From positions 1 through 64,000 of the forward strand of contig JAVKBW010000036.1 of NCBI GenBank assembly GCA_040222995.1: a stretch of 64,000 bases of DNA. Direction: 5' to 3'. The position numbers and the translations under genes were made by a program. This DNA comes from JAVKBW01 sp040222995 (GTDB lineage Bacteria; Pseudomonadota; Alphaproteobacteria; UBA8366; Aestuariispiraceae). Numbering within the stretch: the stretch's first letter is position 1; every line of letters begins with the position of its first letter. Below are positions 1 to 7,879 of the stretch, in pieces. The notes beneath the pieces are model-generated. The model made no database searches, had not been told where the DNA came from, and was given only the letters and a program-made list of their open reading frames with translations.

Positions 1-549
1 GACCGCACCATGGTCCGCCTGACCGCGGCGGCGGGCAAGATCGGCAACGTCATGGAAATGATCAACGACATCGCCGAACAGACCAACCTGCTGGCGCTCA
101 ACGCGACCATCGAGGCGGCCCGCGCCGGCGATGCCGGCAAGGGTTTCGCCGTGGTCGCCAACGAGGTCAAGAACCTGGCCAATCAGACCGCCAAGGCGAC
201 CCAGGACATCGCTGCGGAAATCGCCACCATGCAGGCCGTGTCCCAGGATGCCGCCCGCGAAATTCAGAGCATTTCCGACACCATCGACGAAATCAACGCC
301 GTCAGCGAGGCCATCGCCTCGGCGGTCGATGAACAGTCCGCCGCGACCCGCGAGATCGCACGGTCCAGCCAGGACGCGGCCAGCCACACGGGTACGGTCC
401 AGGTCAACATCGGCACCGTGCGCAGCGCCTCCGAGGACACCGGCAGCGCCGCCGGCGAAGTATCCGCCGCCGCCGGCAGCCTGTCGGACCAGGCCCGCAG
501 CCTGAAACAGGCCATCGACGGCATGCTGCACGACCTGCGCGCCGCCTGA
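1..549 (+). CDS. Methyl-accepting chemotaxis protein, C-terminal part (5' end outside window)
   Basis: This is the cytoplasmic signalling domain of a chemoreceptor; the frame is open from the first base, so the sensor, membrane and HAMP regions lie off the left edge. The hairpin-tip signature EQTNLLALNATIEAARAG is present, followed by GKGFAVVANEVKNLA, the segment that contacts CheW and CheA. The rest is alanine-rich heptad coiled coil. It ends in HDLRAA without an obvious CheR/CheB-docking pentapeptide. The signal it senses cannot be read from this fragment. It is followed by about 100 bp and then tgt. Confidence 0.93.
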   Translation, partial: DRTMVRLTAAAGKIGNVMEMINDIAEQTNLLALNATIEAARAGDAGKGFAVVANEVKNLANQTAKATQDIAAEIATMQAVSQDAAREIQSISDTIDEINAVSEAIASAVDEQSAATREIARSSQDAASHTGTVQVNIGTVRSASEDTGSAAGEVSAAAGSLSDQARSLKQAIDGMLHDLRAA

Positions 550-649
550 TCGGAATTCTTGAGGAGCCCACGCAGGCCCATCCGCCCCGGCCGAAGAAGG
601 GGCGGATGGGCGCTTGCCTGTGCGGGCCTCACCCCGCATATTCCGCCCC

Positions 650-1786
650 ATGAAAAACATGACCTTCACCGTCAGCGCCACCGACGGCCGGGCCCGCCGG
701 GGCCGCCTGGACACCGCCCACGGCCCCATGGAAACCCCCGCCTTCATGCCCGTCGGCACGGCGGCGACCGTGAAGGCCATGACGCCGGAGGCCGTGGCCG
801 AAACGGGCGCGCAATGCGTGCTCGGCAACACCTATCACCTGATGCTGCGCCCGGGATCGGCGCGCATCAAACGCCTGGGCGGCCTGCATGAATTCATGAA
901 CTGGCCGGGGCCGATATTAACGGACTCCGGCGGTTTCCAGGTGTGGTCCCTGAAGGACCTGCGCAAGCTGACGGAGGACGGCGTGACCTTCCGCTCCCAC
1001 ATCGACGGGGCGAAGCACGAACTGACACCGGAAAGCGCCATGGCGATCCAGAACGACCTGGACGCCGACATCACCATGGTGCTGGACGAATGCACGCCCT
1101 TCGGCGTGGATGAGGCCGCGGCCCGGGTTTCCATGGAACTGTCCATGCGCTGGGCACAGCGCTGCCGCGATGCCTTCGAACAGCGCCCCGGCTACGGCCT
1201 GTTCGGCATCGTCCAGGGCGGCGTCTATCCCAACCTGCGCGCGGAATCGGCCAAGGCGCTGGTTGATATCGGCTTCGACGGCTACGCCATCGGCGGCCTC
1301 GCCGTGGGCGAGGGCCAGGACCTGATGTTCCAGACCCTTGACGTCACCACGCCGCATTTGCCGGAAGACAAGCCCCGCTACCTCATGGGCGTGGGCAAGC
1401 CGTCGGACCTGGTGGGGGCGGTTGAACGCGGCGTCGACATGTTCGACTGCGTGCTGCCGACGCGCTCCGGCCGCACGGACCAGGCCTTCACCCGGCGCGG
1501 TCAGCTGAACATCCGCAACGCCCGGCACAAGGACGACCCCCGGCCCCTCGACACGGACTGTTCCTGCTATGCTTGCGCCAACTATTCCCGGGCCTATCTC
1601 CACCATCTGGCCCAGGCCAAGGAAATCCTGGGGCTGACGCTGCTGACTTGGCATAATCTGCACTACTATCAGGAACTGATGGCGGGCATGCGCGCCGCCA
1701 TCGAAAGCGGCACCTTCGCGGCCTTCAAGAAGGCGTTCGAAGACGGCGAGGCGGCGGGCGACATCCCCGCGATTGAGGGCGACTAG
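650..1786 (+). CDS. tgt: Queuine tRNA-ribosyltransferase (tRNA-guanine transglycosylase)
   Basis: Exchanges G34 of GUN-anticodon tRNAs (Tyr, His, Asp, Asn) for preQ1, the committed RNA step of queuosine synthesis. The DSGGFQ motif (base-exchange Asp) and the FDCVLPTR segment carrying the nucleophilic Asp are intact. The zinc site is seen as CxCxxC in CSCYAC followed by a His in TWHNLHYY. Length of about 378 aa is typical. The start at 650 (MKNMTF) is chosen by family alignment; ATG 659 is equally good, and neither has a strong Shine-Dalgarno sequence. Only 2 bp separate it from queF, so they are probably co-transcribed. Confidence 0.97.
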   Translation: MKNMTFTVSATDGRARRGRLDTAHGPMETPAFMPVGTAATVKAMTPEAVAETGAQCVLGNTYHLMLRPGSARIKRLGGLHEFMNWPGPILTDSGGFQVWSLKDLRKLTEDGVTFRSHIDGAKHELTPESAMAIQNDLDADITMVLDECTPFGVDEAAARVSMELSMRWAQRCRDAFEQRPGYGLFGIVQGGVYPNLRAESAKALVDIGFDGYAIGGLAVGEGQDLMFQTLDVTTPHLPEDKPRYLMGVGKPSDLVGAVERGVDMFDCVLPTRSGRTDQAFTRRGQLNIRNARHKDDPRPLDTDCSCYACANYSRAYLHHLAQAKEILGLTLLTWHNLHYYQELMAGMRAAIESGTFAAFKKAFEDGEAAGDIPAIEGD

Positions 1787-1788
1787 TC

Positions 1789-2253
1789 ATGGCGAAGACG
1801 ACGGAAACCAAACTGACCCAACTGGGCACGGCCTCGGAAATCCCCGACAGCCCGGACGCGGCGGTTCTTGAATGCGCTGGCAACCCGCATCCCAAGACGC
1901 CCTACCTGATCCGCTTCACCTGCCCGGAATTCACGTCGCTCTGCCCCGTGACCGGACAGCCCGATTTCGCCCATCTAGTCATCGACTATGTGCCGGGGCG
2001 GAAGATCGTCGAAAGCAAGTCGCTGAAGCTCTACCTCGCCAGCTTCCGCAACCACGCGGGCTTTCACGAAAAATGCACCCTGGATATCGCCGCCAAGATC
2101 AAGAAAGCGGCGGCGCCCACATGGCTGCGCATCGGCGGCTACTGGTATCCCCGCGGCGGCATCCCCATCGACGTGTTCCACCAGACGGGCGCGCCGCCCA
2201 AGGGCCTGTGGATTCCGGATCAGGGTGTTCCGTCCTATCGCGGACGGGGCTAA
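1789..2253 (+). CDS. queF: NADPH-dependent 7-cyano-7-deazaguanine reductase QueF (short, type I)
   Basis: Reduces the nitrile preQ0 to the amine preQ1, the base that Tgt inserts. At 154 aa it is the unimodular, YkvM-like form. The catalytic Cys is in SLCPVTGQPDF (it forms the thioimide), and the QueF signature ESKSLKLYL plus SFRNHAGFHE are present. It follows tgt after 2 bp and faces a convergent small gene ending 3 bp away. Confidence 0.97.
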   Translation: MAKTTETKLTQLGTASEIPDSPDAAVLECAGNPHPKTPYLIRFTCPEFTSLCPVTGQPDFAHLVIDYVPGRKIVESKSLKLYLASFRNHAGFHEKCTLDIAAKIKKAAAPTWLRIGGYWYPRGGIPIDVFHQTGAPPKGLWIPDQGVPSYRGRG

Positions 2254-2256
2254 GGC

Positions 2257-2535
2257 TCAGCCCGCCGCCGCGTCGTCCCGTTTGACCGGGGTCGGCCATT
2301 CCATGGGCATCTCGACCGCATGGCCGAAATAGCCGATCAGATCGATGAAGCTTTTCACCACGGACAGGTTGGGGATCGACGACAGGATCGGGCCGCCGGC
2401 TCCTGCGGGAATGGTGGACAGCTCGTCGCCGGGCTGGTTGTCGCGGTATTCCTGCATCGCCCGATGATAATTCCGTTCGTCGGTGATGATGAAGAAATCC
2501 GGGTCCTTCTTGGACTGCAGGATCAGGAATTCCAT
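2257..2535 (-). CDS. Hypothetical 92-aa protein
   Basis: The start MEFLILQSKKDP is supported by a GAGGAG Shine-Dalgarno sequence about 8 bp upstream. The protein is soluble, has no signal peptide and no cysteine, and its C-terminal half contains a hydrophobic/aromatic stretch (SFIDLIGYFGHAV). I do not recognise a named domain. It lies convergent to queF, downstream of the QueD-like pair on the same strand but separated by about 160 bp. Codon use matches its neighbours, so it looks like a real native gene. Confidence 0.75.
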   Translation of the reverse strand: MEFLILQSKKDPDFFIITDERNYHRAMQEYRDNQPGDELSTIPAGAGGPILSSIPNLSVVKSFIDLIGYFGHAVEMPMEWPTPVKRDDAAAG

Positions 2536-2697
2536 GGGACGTCTCCTCGTTGCCGCATCGGCCCGTGACCGCACATTTGGGGTATTCCCCGATATGTTGC
2601 GCGGATGAGGGGCCGTTGGCCAAGATTTTGTAATAACGGGAAGAATCGGGCAAGGGAAAGCCGTAGGACGGCGGCCCCACGGCGGCAAGCGCCGGCG

Positions 2698-3072
2698 TCA
2701 GGCGCCCCGGTAGACGCAGCCGGTGGTGGCGTTTTCGCGAATCTCGATCTCGCTAAGCCCTTGAAGTTGAGTCGCAATTCGATCCCACAGCCAGACGGCG
2801 ATGTTTTCCGTGGTGGGGTTTTCCAGGCCGGGAACCTCGTTCAGATAGTGATGGTCGAGTTCGGCCAGGACGGGTTCGACCCGGGCCGCGACCTCGGCGA
2901 AATCGATGACCCAGCCTTCCGATTCGCGGACCGGGCCGGTCACGGCGACGCGCAGCAGGAAGGTGTTGCCGTGCAGGCGCGAGCAGATGTGGCTCGCCGG
3001 CAGGCGCGGCAGGCGGCGCGCACTTTCGAAGGAAAACCCGTGATAGACGGTCATCGTGCCGGGGGCGGTCAT
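2698..3072 (-). CDS. QueD-like 6-carboxytetrahydropterin synthase homologue A (zinc ligands altered)
   Basis: T-fold protein of the QueD/6-pyruvoyl-tetrahydropterin synthase family (124 aa, normal length), expected to make 6-carboxy-tetrahydropterin for queuosine. Retained: the catalytic Cys (C30 in HICSRL), the Asp-His pair D73/H74 (LDHHYLN), the motif PGLENPTTEN and the substrate-anchoring Glu near E113. Changed: the first zinc His is Arg (R19 in ESARRL) and the HGH motif reads HGN (N36), so only one of three zinc ligands remains (H34). I checked both changes on the nucleotides. The start (ATG 3072) overlaps the stop of the next gene as ATGA, implying translational coupling. Confidence 0.9.
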   Translation of the reverse strand: MTAPGTMTVYHGFSFESARRLPRLPASHICSRLHGNTFLLRVAVTGPVRESEGWVIDFAEVAARVEPVLAELDHHYLNEVPGLENPTTENIAVWLWDRIATQLQGLSEIEIRENATTGCVYRGA

Positions 3073-3431
3073 GCCGGGCGTCCTTCCGTGGTGCAGCCGA
3101 CGGACGGGTTTTCCCACAGATCGACCGCGATCCGGCCCGGCAGGCGGGCCGCCAGGCGGTCCCGCAGATAGCCGCAGAGGCGTTCCGTCGAGGGGTTTTC
3201 CAGACCCGGCAGGTCGTTCAGGTAACGGTGGTCGACATCGGCCAGCACGGCGTCGATTTCCCGCTTCAGGTCCGCCGGGTCGATGACCCAGCCCGTTTCC
3301 GGATCGCGCGCCGCGTCCAGGCGCAGGGTGCCGGTGAAGGTATGGCCGTGCAGGGCCGCCGCCGGATGATCGGCGCCGACGCCGGTCAGGCGCTGGGCCG
3401 CCACGAAGGTGAAATCCATGAACCGTTCCAT
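3069..3431 (-). CDS. QueD-like 6-carboxytetrahydropterin synthase homologue B (catalytic Cys missing)
   Basis: Second QueD/PTPS-family T-fold protein (120 aa), immediately upstream of homologue A and coupled to it. Here HGH is intact (H28, H30), D67/H68 and a C-terminal Glu (WENPS) are kept, but the first zinc His is Gln (Q13 in VAAQRL) and the nucleophilic Cys position is Ala (A24 in DHPAAALHGH). The losses are therefore complementary to those in A. The start at MERFMDF has GGAAA upstream; MDFTF at 3419 is an alternative. It may work as a hetero-oligomer with A, or one or both may have a different reaction. Confidence 0.88.
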   Translation of the reverse strand: MERFMDFTFVAAQRLTGVGADHPAAALHGHTFTGTLRLDAARDPETGWVIDPADLKREIDAVLADVDHRYLNDLPGLENPSTERLCGYLRDRLAARLPGRIAVDLWENPSVGCTTEGRPA

Positions 3432-3628
3432 GGCCGGTTTCCTAGAGCATTCCGCCGGGCGTGGAAAGCCCGAACCGGGTCCTGCAGGAAGGCCCAAGTT
3501 GCGCAGGCCCCGCCGCCTCCCCAAATATTGACTTAACCGCAAGGCGGCGCGCCGAGATGTTATCGACTATACTGGGATGCTCACCGGATGCCGCCGATGA
3601 CCCGCGTCCAATTCGAAAGGGAATGTCC

Positions 3629-3946
3629 ATGAGCCTTGGGGAAAAGATGAAGCCGGTCCTGGAAGCGCGCCTTGCCGTGCTGAAACAGGAGATCACGGAC
3701 ATCGACCAGACGCTGCGCGAGCCGGACAGCCAGGATTTCGAGGAGCGCGCCACGGAGAACGAGGGCGACGAGGTGCTGGAGGATCTGGGCAACGCGGCGC
3801 TGACCGAGATCGCGCGGATCGAAACCGCCCTTTCCCGCATCGCCGACGGCACCTATGGCGAATGCGCGACCTGCGGCGACGACATCCCCCCGGCGCGGCT
3901 TGAGGCCGTGCCCCACGCGGCGCAGTGCATCAAATGCGCGTCCTGA
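3629..3946 (+). CDS. DksA/TraR-family zinc-finger protein
   Basis: 105-aa protein with an N-terminal coiled coil (residues about 5-75, rich in Leu, Glu and Asp) and a C-terminal Cys4 zinc finger (CATCGDD, then CIKC). This is the architecture of DksA/TraR proteins that enter the RNA polymerase secondary channel and tune initiation with ppGpp. It is shorter than DksA itself, so a DksA-like or YocK-like paralogue is the safer name. ATG 3629 has AAAGGGA 6 bp upstream; ATG 3623 is an alternative. It stands alone between oppositely oriented queuosine genes. Confidence 0.9.
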   Translation: MSLGEKMKPVLEARLAVLKQEITDIDQTLREPDSQDFEERATENEGDEVLEDLGNAALTEIARIETALSRIADGTYGECATCGDDIPPARLEAVPHAAQCIKCAS

Positions 3947-3947
3947 C

Positions 3948-3969
3948 CACGGGGTACTAACTGCCCGTG
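3948..3969. terminator. Hairpin between convergent dksA-like gene and queE
   Basis: Inverted repeat CACGGG / CCCGTG with a 10-nt loop in the 32-bp gap between the two convergent stops. There is no T-tract, so it is at best a weak or Rho-assisted end for both transcripts. Confidence 0.3.
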
Positions 3970-3978
3970 CGTGGTGGC

Positions 3979-4608
3979 TCAGGGAATGCCCAGCAGCTTG
4001 TGGGTCTGCAGGGACAGCCGCCATTTGGGATGGGCCAGACAATAGTCCACGGCCGCCTTGGTATTGGCGGCGCGGTCCGGACTGTCCATGGGCTGCAGCA
4101 GGAAGTTGGCGAACGCCCAGTCGGCGAAATCTTCCGGCGGGGCGCCGTCCTGGGGAAACACCAGTTTCAATTCATCGCCCTGGCGCTGCACCACCTCGGT
4201 CCCGGCCTTGGGGCTGACGCAAATCCAGTCGAGTCCTTGCGGGGCCTTGAGCGTGCCGTTGGTTTCCACCGCGACGCGGAAGCCCGCGTCATGCAGGGCC
4301 GCGATCAGCGGTTCGTCCAGTTGCAACAGGGGCTCGCCGCCCGTGCAGACGACCAGGGGTGCGCCCCCGCCCGGCCAGTTTGCCGCCACCGCCGCCGCCA
4401 GGGCATGGGCGTCCTTGAACGTCCCGCCGCCGGGGCCGTCCGTGCCGATGAAATCCGTGTCGCAGAACCGGCATTGCGCGGCGGCGCGGTCCTGTTCCCG
4501 CCCGGACCACAGGTTGCAGCCGGCGAAGCGCAGGAACACGGCCGGGCGGCCGGTCTGCGCACCCTCGCCCTGCAACGTGAAATAGATTTCCTTGACGCTA
4601 TAGGCCAT
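3979..4608 (-). CDS. queE: 7-carboxy-7-deazaguanine synthase QueE (radical SAM)
   Basis: Radical SAM enzyme that contracts 6-carboxy-tetrahydropterin to 7-carboxy-7-deazaguanine. It has the N-terminal signature YFTLQGEGAQTGRPAVF and a cluster motif in the expanded form C-x14-C-x2-C (CNLW...CRFCDTDF), as known in a QueE subclass. The SAM-binding stretch CTGGEPLLQ and ETNGT follow. 209 aa is normal. ATG start; the gene is divergent from the small ORF at 4771, with a CRP-like palindrome between them. Confidence 0.96.
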   Translation of the reverse strand: MAYSVKEIYFTLQGEGAQTGRPAVFLRFAGCNLWSGREQDRAAAQCRFCDTDFIGTDGPGGGTFKDAHALAAAVAANWPGGGAPLVVCTGGEPLLQLDEPLIAALHDAGFRVAVETNGTLKAPQGLDWICVSPKAGTEVVQRQGDELKLVFPQDGAPPEDFADWAFANFLLQPMDSPDRAANTKAAVDYCLAHPKWRLSLQTHKLLGIP

Positions 4609-4686
4609 CGCCCGTTCCCGCTTTCCGCCCCGGCACCGTTCCGGGCCGCGTTGCTATACGCCCCTCGGCGTAAAATTTCCAAGTTT

Positions 4687-4702
4687 TGTGACCCTGGTCA
4701 CG
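4687..4702. promoter_or_regulatory. CRP/FNR-family-like palindrome upstream of queE
   Basis: TGTGA-CCCTGG-TCACG, inside a perfect GTGACC-CT-GGTCAC dyad. It resembles the CRP half-site pair TGTGA-N6-TCACA with one mismatch. It lies about 80 bp upstream of queE and about 70 bp upstream of the small ORF at 4771, in an otherwise AT-rich 160-bp gap. The regulator is not identified. Confidence 0.4.
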
Positions 4703-4770
4703 TAACGGGAACATATTTTCATGTACTTTAGAAAAAATTGATTTGTCCCGCATGAAATTCGGAGGCGGCC

Positions 4771-4884
4771 GTGCCCGCTCTCAAACCATCCACCCTGCGC
4801 AAGGCGCTGAACGTGGTGCTGCTCGGCATCGGCGCCCTGCTGTGCCTGATGCTCGCCTTTTCCGCCGGCGGCGCCGGCCTGTAA
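4771..4884 (+). CDS. Putative 37-residue single-span membrane peptide
   Basis: GTG start preceded by GGAGG at 4761-4765 (spacing 5). The product has a short basic N-terminus (PALKPSTLRK), one hydrophobic helix (LNVVLLGIGALLCLMLAF) and a glycine-rich end. It stops 1 bp before the convergent queC stop. Too short for homology-based naming. An overlapping ATG frame from 4752 gives an arginine-rich, non-membrane sequence and looks less likely. Whether it is translated is uncertain. Confidence 0.45.
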   Translation: MPALKPSTLRKALNVVLLGIGALLCLMLAFSAGGAGL

Positions 4885-4885
4885 C

Positions 4886-5617
4886 CTATTCGGCGTAGGC
4901 CGTGGGGTCCGCGACCCCCGCCTCGGCAAAGCCCTTCCGGCGCAACTGGCAGGAATCGCACCGCCCGCAATGGACCGGCGCGTCCGCCGCACCGCCCGCG
5001 CCCGGATGCGGGTCGTAGCAGCTCCAGGTTTGGGCATAGTCGATGCCCAGCGCCATCCCGTGCCGGATGATCTCGGCCTTGGTCATGTCCATCAGCGGCG
5101 CCTGCACCTGGAACGGGCCGTCCGTGCCGCGGGCCATGGCCTCGACCCCTTCCCTGGTCGCCAGATTGGCCAGGCGCTGGAACGCCTTGATGAAGGCCGG
5201 GCGGCAGTCGGGATAGCCGGAATAGTCGAGGGCATTGACGCCGATGAAGATGCTGCGCGCCCCGCCCGTTTCCGCCAGCGCCAGGGCATGGGCCAGGAAG
5301 ATGGTGTTGCGCGCGGGCACGTAGGTCACGGGAATGCCGTCGGCCATGGTGTCGGCGTCGCGGTCCTTGGGCACGTCGATGTCGGCGGTGAGGGCCGATC
5401 CGCCGTAGATGGTCAGGTCGATGTCGGCGACGGCGTGGCGGTCCACGCCCATGCGTTGTGCGACGTTGGCGGCGATGTCCAGTTCCACGGAATGGCGCTG
5501 GCCGTAGCGGAACGACAGGGCCAGGATGCGGTAGCCCTTGTCCCGCGCGATGGCCAGGACGGTCGTGGAATCGAGCCCGCCCGACAACAGAACCACGGCT
5601 GTTTCACCGTTCACCAC
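4886..5617 (-). CDS. queC: 7-cyano-7-deazaguanine synthase QueC
   Basis: ATP-dependent enzyme converting 7-carboxy-7-deazaguanine to preQ0, using ammonia and two ATP. The PP-loop SGGLDSTT is at residues 12-19, followed by FRYGQRHSVE and VPARNTIFL. The C-terminal zinc site is visible as a Cys in WSCYDP and CGRCDSCQLR. 243 aa is typical. The start codon is GTG (two adjacent GTG codons) with GGAG upstream. Divergent from queG, 75 bp apart. Confidence 0.97.
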   Translation of the reverse strand: MVNGETAVVLLSGGLDSTTVLAIARDKGYRILALSFRYGQRHSVELDIAANVAQRMGVDRHAVADIDLTIYGGSALTADIDVPKDRDADTMADGIPVTYVPARNTIFLAHALALAETGGARSIFIGVNALDYSGYPDCRPAFIKAFQRLANLATREGVEAMARGTDGPFQVQAPLMDMTKAEIIRHGMALGIDYAQTWSCYDPHPGAGGAADAPVHCGRCDSCQLRRKGFAEAGVADPTAYAE

Positions 5618-5692
5618 GGGGTCATTCTCCAGGTATGTCTGTGTGGTAGTGTCCCCTGCCTAGCATATTGCCGCGACGCGCACGAGAACCGG

Positions 5693-6772
5693 ATGAGCCC
5701 GACCGCACCAGACATTCTGAAACGCCGCCTGATCGACGAGGCCCGGGCCCTCGGCTTCGACGCCGTCGGGGTCACGGACACGCGGGCCGACCCCCGCGAC
5801 CGCCAGGCTTTGGAGGCGTTCCTGAAGGCCGGGCACCACGGCGGCATGACCTGGATGGCCGACGGCCCCCGGGGTGCGGTGCGCGGCGACCCGGAAGCCC
5901 TGATGCCCGGTGCCCGCACGGCCATCGTGCTGGCCCGCAATTATGGTCCCCCGGGCGACCCCATGGCCGTTCTCGGCCAAGCCGACCGGGGTGCCGTCAG
6001 CGTCTATGCCCAGGGCAAGGATTATCACGACCTGATCAAGAAGCGCCTGAAGCAGCTGGCCCGCTGGTTCCAGGCCGAGGCGGCCCAGGGCCGGGACGAC
6101 CCGCCGGACGTGAAGGTCTTCGTCGATACGGCGCCGCTCATGGAAAAGCCCCTGGCCCAGCGCGCCGGGGTCGGCTGGCAGGGCAAGCACAGCAACCTGG
6201 TGTCGCGGACCCACGGGTCCTGGCTGTTCCTCGGTGAAATTCTGACCACGGTGGAACTGCCGCCCGACCGGCCCGAGGCCGACCATTGCGGGTCCTGCGA
6301 CGCCTGCATGCGGGCCTGCCCGACAGACGCCTTTCCCGCACCCTACCGGCTGGACGCCACGCGCTGCATCAGCTACCTGACCATTGAACACAAAGACGCC
6401 ATCGCGCCCGAGCTGATGGCCCGCATGGGCAACCATGTCTACGGCTGTGACGACTGCCTGGCGGTCTGTCCGTGGAACAAGTTCGCGGCCCCCACGGACG
6501 AGCCCGCCTTCGCCCCCCGCCCCGGGCTCGACGGACCGCGTCTGGCCGACCTGGCGCGGCTGGACGATCCGGCATTCCGCGAAATGTTCGCGGGCTCGCC
6601 GGTCAAGCGCACGGGCCGCGACCGGTTCCTGCGCAACGTGATGATCGCGGTGGGAAATTCGGGCGACCCGGCGCTGGCGCCGGTGGCGGAGGACCTTTGC
6701 GGCGATGCCTCGGACCTGGTCGCGGACGCCGCCCGCTGGGCCCATGGCCGCCTGACCGGAACGGGCGGCTAA
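5693..6772 (+). CDS. queG: Epoxyqueuosine reductase QueG
   Basis: Cobalamin-dependent iron-sulfur enzyme performing the last step of queuosine synthesis (epoxyqueuosine to queuosine on tRNA). 359 aa. Two ferredoxin-type 4Fe-4S motifs are clear: CGSCDACMRACP and CDDCLAVCPWNKF. The corrinoid-binding N-terminal domain carries VFVDTAPLMEKPLAQRAG and GWQGKHSN. A HEAT-like C-terminus follows. The start MSPTAPDIL is chosen by family length; the frame stays open far upstream only as antisense to queC. It ends overlapping the convergent zntB-like gene by 4 bp. Confidence 0.96.
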   Translation: MSPTAPDILKRRLIDEARALGFDAVGVTDTRADPRDRQALEAFLKAGHHGGMTWMADGPRGAVRGDPEALMPGARTAIVLARNYGPPGDPMAVLGQADRGAVSVYAQGKDYHDLIKKRLKQLARWFQAEAAQGRDDPPDVKVFVDTAPLMEKPLAQRAGVGWQGKHSNLVSRTHGSWLFLGEILTTVELPPDRPEADHCGSCDACMRACPTDAFPAPYRLDATRCISYLTIEHKDAIAPELMARMGNHVYGCDDCLAVCPWNKFAAPTDEPAFAPRPGLDGPRLADLARLDDPAFREMFAGSPVKRTGRDRFLRNVMIAVGNSGDPALAPVAEDLCGDASDLVADAARWAHGRLTGTGG

Positions 6773-7752
6773 AGGTAGCGGCGGCCCCGGAAATAGAGCC
6801 AGAGGGCGATGCCGAGGACCAAAAGCCCGCCACAGACGGCCCAGAATCCGGCCTTTGATTCCGCCAACGGAATGCCGCCCACGTTGATGCCGAGCAGCCC
6901 CGTGACGAAGCCAAGCGGCAGGAAGATCGCCGCGACCACGGTCAGCGTCGTGGTGATGTCCGTGGCGCGCTGGTTTTCCAGGGAACGCAATTCGTCCTGG
7001 GTCACCTGGGCGCGGCCCAGGATGGCTTCGATGTCGGCGGCAAGGCGCCCGAATTCGGCCGACAGTTCGGCGAGCTCGTCCGCCGCCGAATCATCGACCC
7101 AGGCCGGACGCCGCTCGGCGATGTCGGCGAAGGCCGCGCGCTGGGGTTTGAAGAAGCGGTGCAGATGGATGGCCCGGCGGCGCAGCCTGGCGATGCGCGG
7201 GCGCAGGGTCTTGGTCTCATCCGCCTGGGCGAGATCTTCATCGATTTCGTCCAAGTCTTCCGCGACGCCTGCGAGAATCTGGGCCTTCTCTTTTGCCATG
7301 TTGTGGCCGACGGCACAGAGAAATTCTGAAACGGAGCCCGGCCCCGATTTCTTGGCCAGGGCGACCTTGATGTCCTCGATGGCGGCGAGGTGACGCAGAC
7401 GCGCCGATATGATGCGCGCCGGGCCGATCCACAAACGCAGGGAAATCATGTCCTGGGGGTCGGCGTTCTCGTGGGTGTTGACCTCGCGCAGGATCAGCAG
7501 GATGCCGTCGTCCAGTTCGGCGTATCGCGGTTCCGTATCCGGCGCCAGAAGCCCCTCGACCGCAAGCTCCGGCAGGTCCGACTGGTCATGCAGCCATTGG
7601 CGGGCGGGTTCCTTGGTGATGTCCAGATGCACCCATTCGACACGGCCCTGTTCCTTCTGAACGGCCAACTGGTCGACCTCGAGCAGGCGCGCGCCGCCCT
7701 CGCCGTCCAGCACCCCGGTGAACACAAACCCTGCATCGCTCGCAGCCGTCAT
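6769..7752 (-). CDS. zntB: ZntB-like CorA-family divalent cation transporter
   Basis: Membrane transporter of the CorA superfamily. A 270-residue cytoplasmic funnel with long charged helices (RPRIARLRRRAIHLHRFF) is followed by two C-terminal membrane helices. The pore motif reads GINVGGIP, as in ZntB zinc transporters, rather than the GMN of magnesium CorA. 327 aa. The start MTAASDAGF is preferred over upstream in-frame codons by comparison with the family. Substrate (Zn2+ or another divalent ion) is inferred from family only. Confidence 0.88.
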   Translation of the reverse strand: MTAASDAGFVFTGVLDGEGGARLLEVDQLAVQKEQGRVEWVHLDITKEPARQWLHDQSDLPELAVEGLLAPDTEPRYAELDDGILLILREVNTHENADPQDMISLRLWIGPARIISARLRHLAAIEDIKVALAKKSGPGSVSEFLCAVGHNMAKEKAQILAGVAEDLDEIDEDLAQADETKTLRPRIARLRRRAIHLHRFFKPQRAAFADIAERRPAWVDDSAADELAELSAEFGRLAADIEAILGRAQVTQDELRSLENQRATDITTTLTVVAAIFLPLGFVTGLLGINVGGIPLAESKAGFWAVCGGLLVLGIALWLYFRGRRYL

Positions 7753-7879
7753 CGTCCTAAGCCCTCGTCGTTTCGCGCCCGCCGCAGGTCGCGGCATATC
7801 TCCTGCCGCCATCGACCGCACGGTCGTATATGCTTATCCTAACAGAACCGGTATCCACTTTAGGGTAAATCAATACGTC

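Noticed and set aside
4970..5692. 240-codon upstream extension of queG
   Set aside because: The extra residues are antisense to queC and unlike any QueG N-terminus; family alignment starts at MSPTAPDIL.
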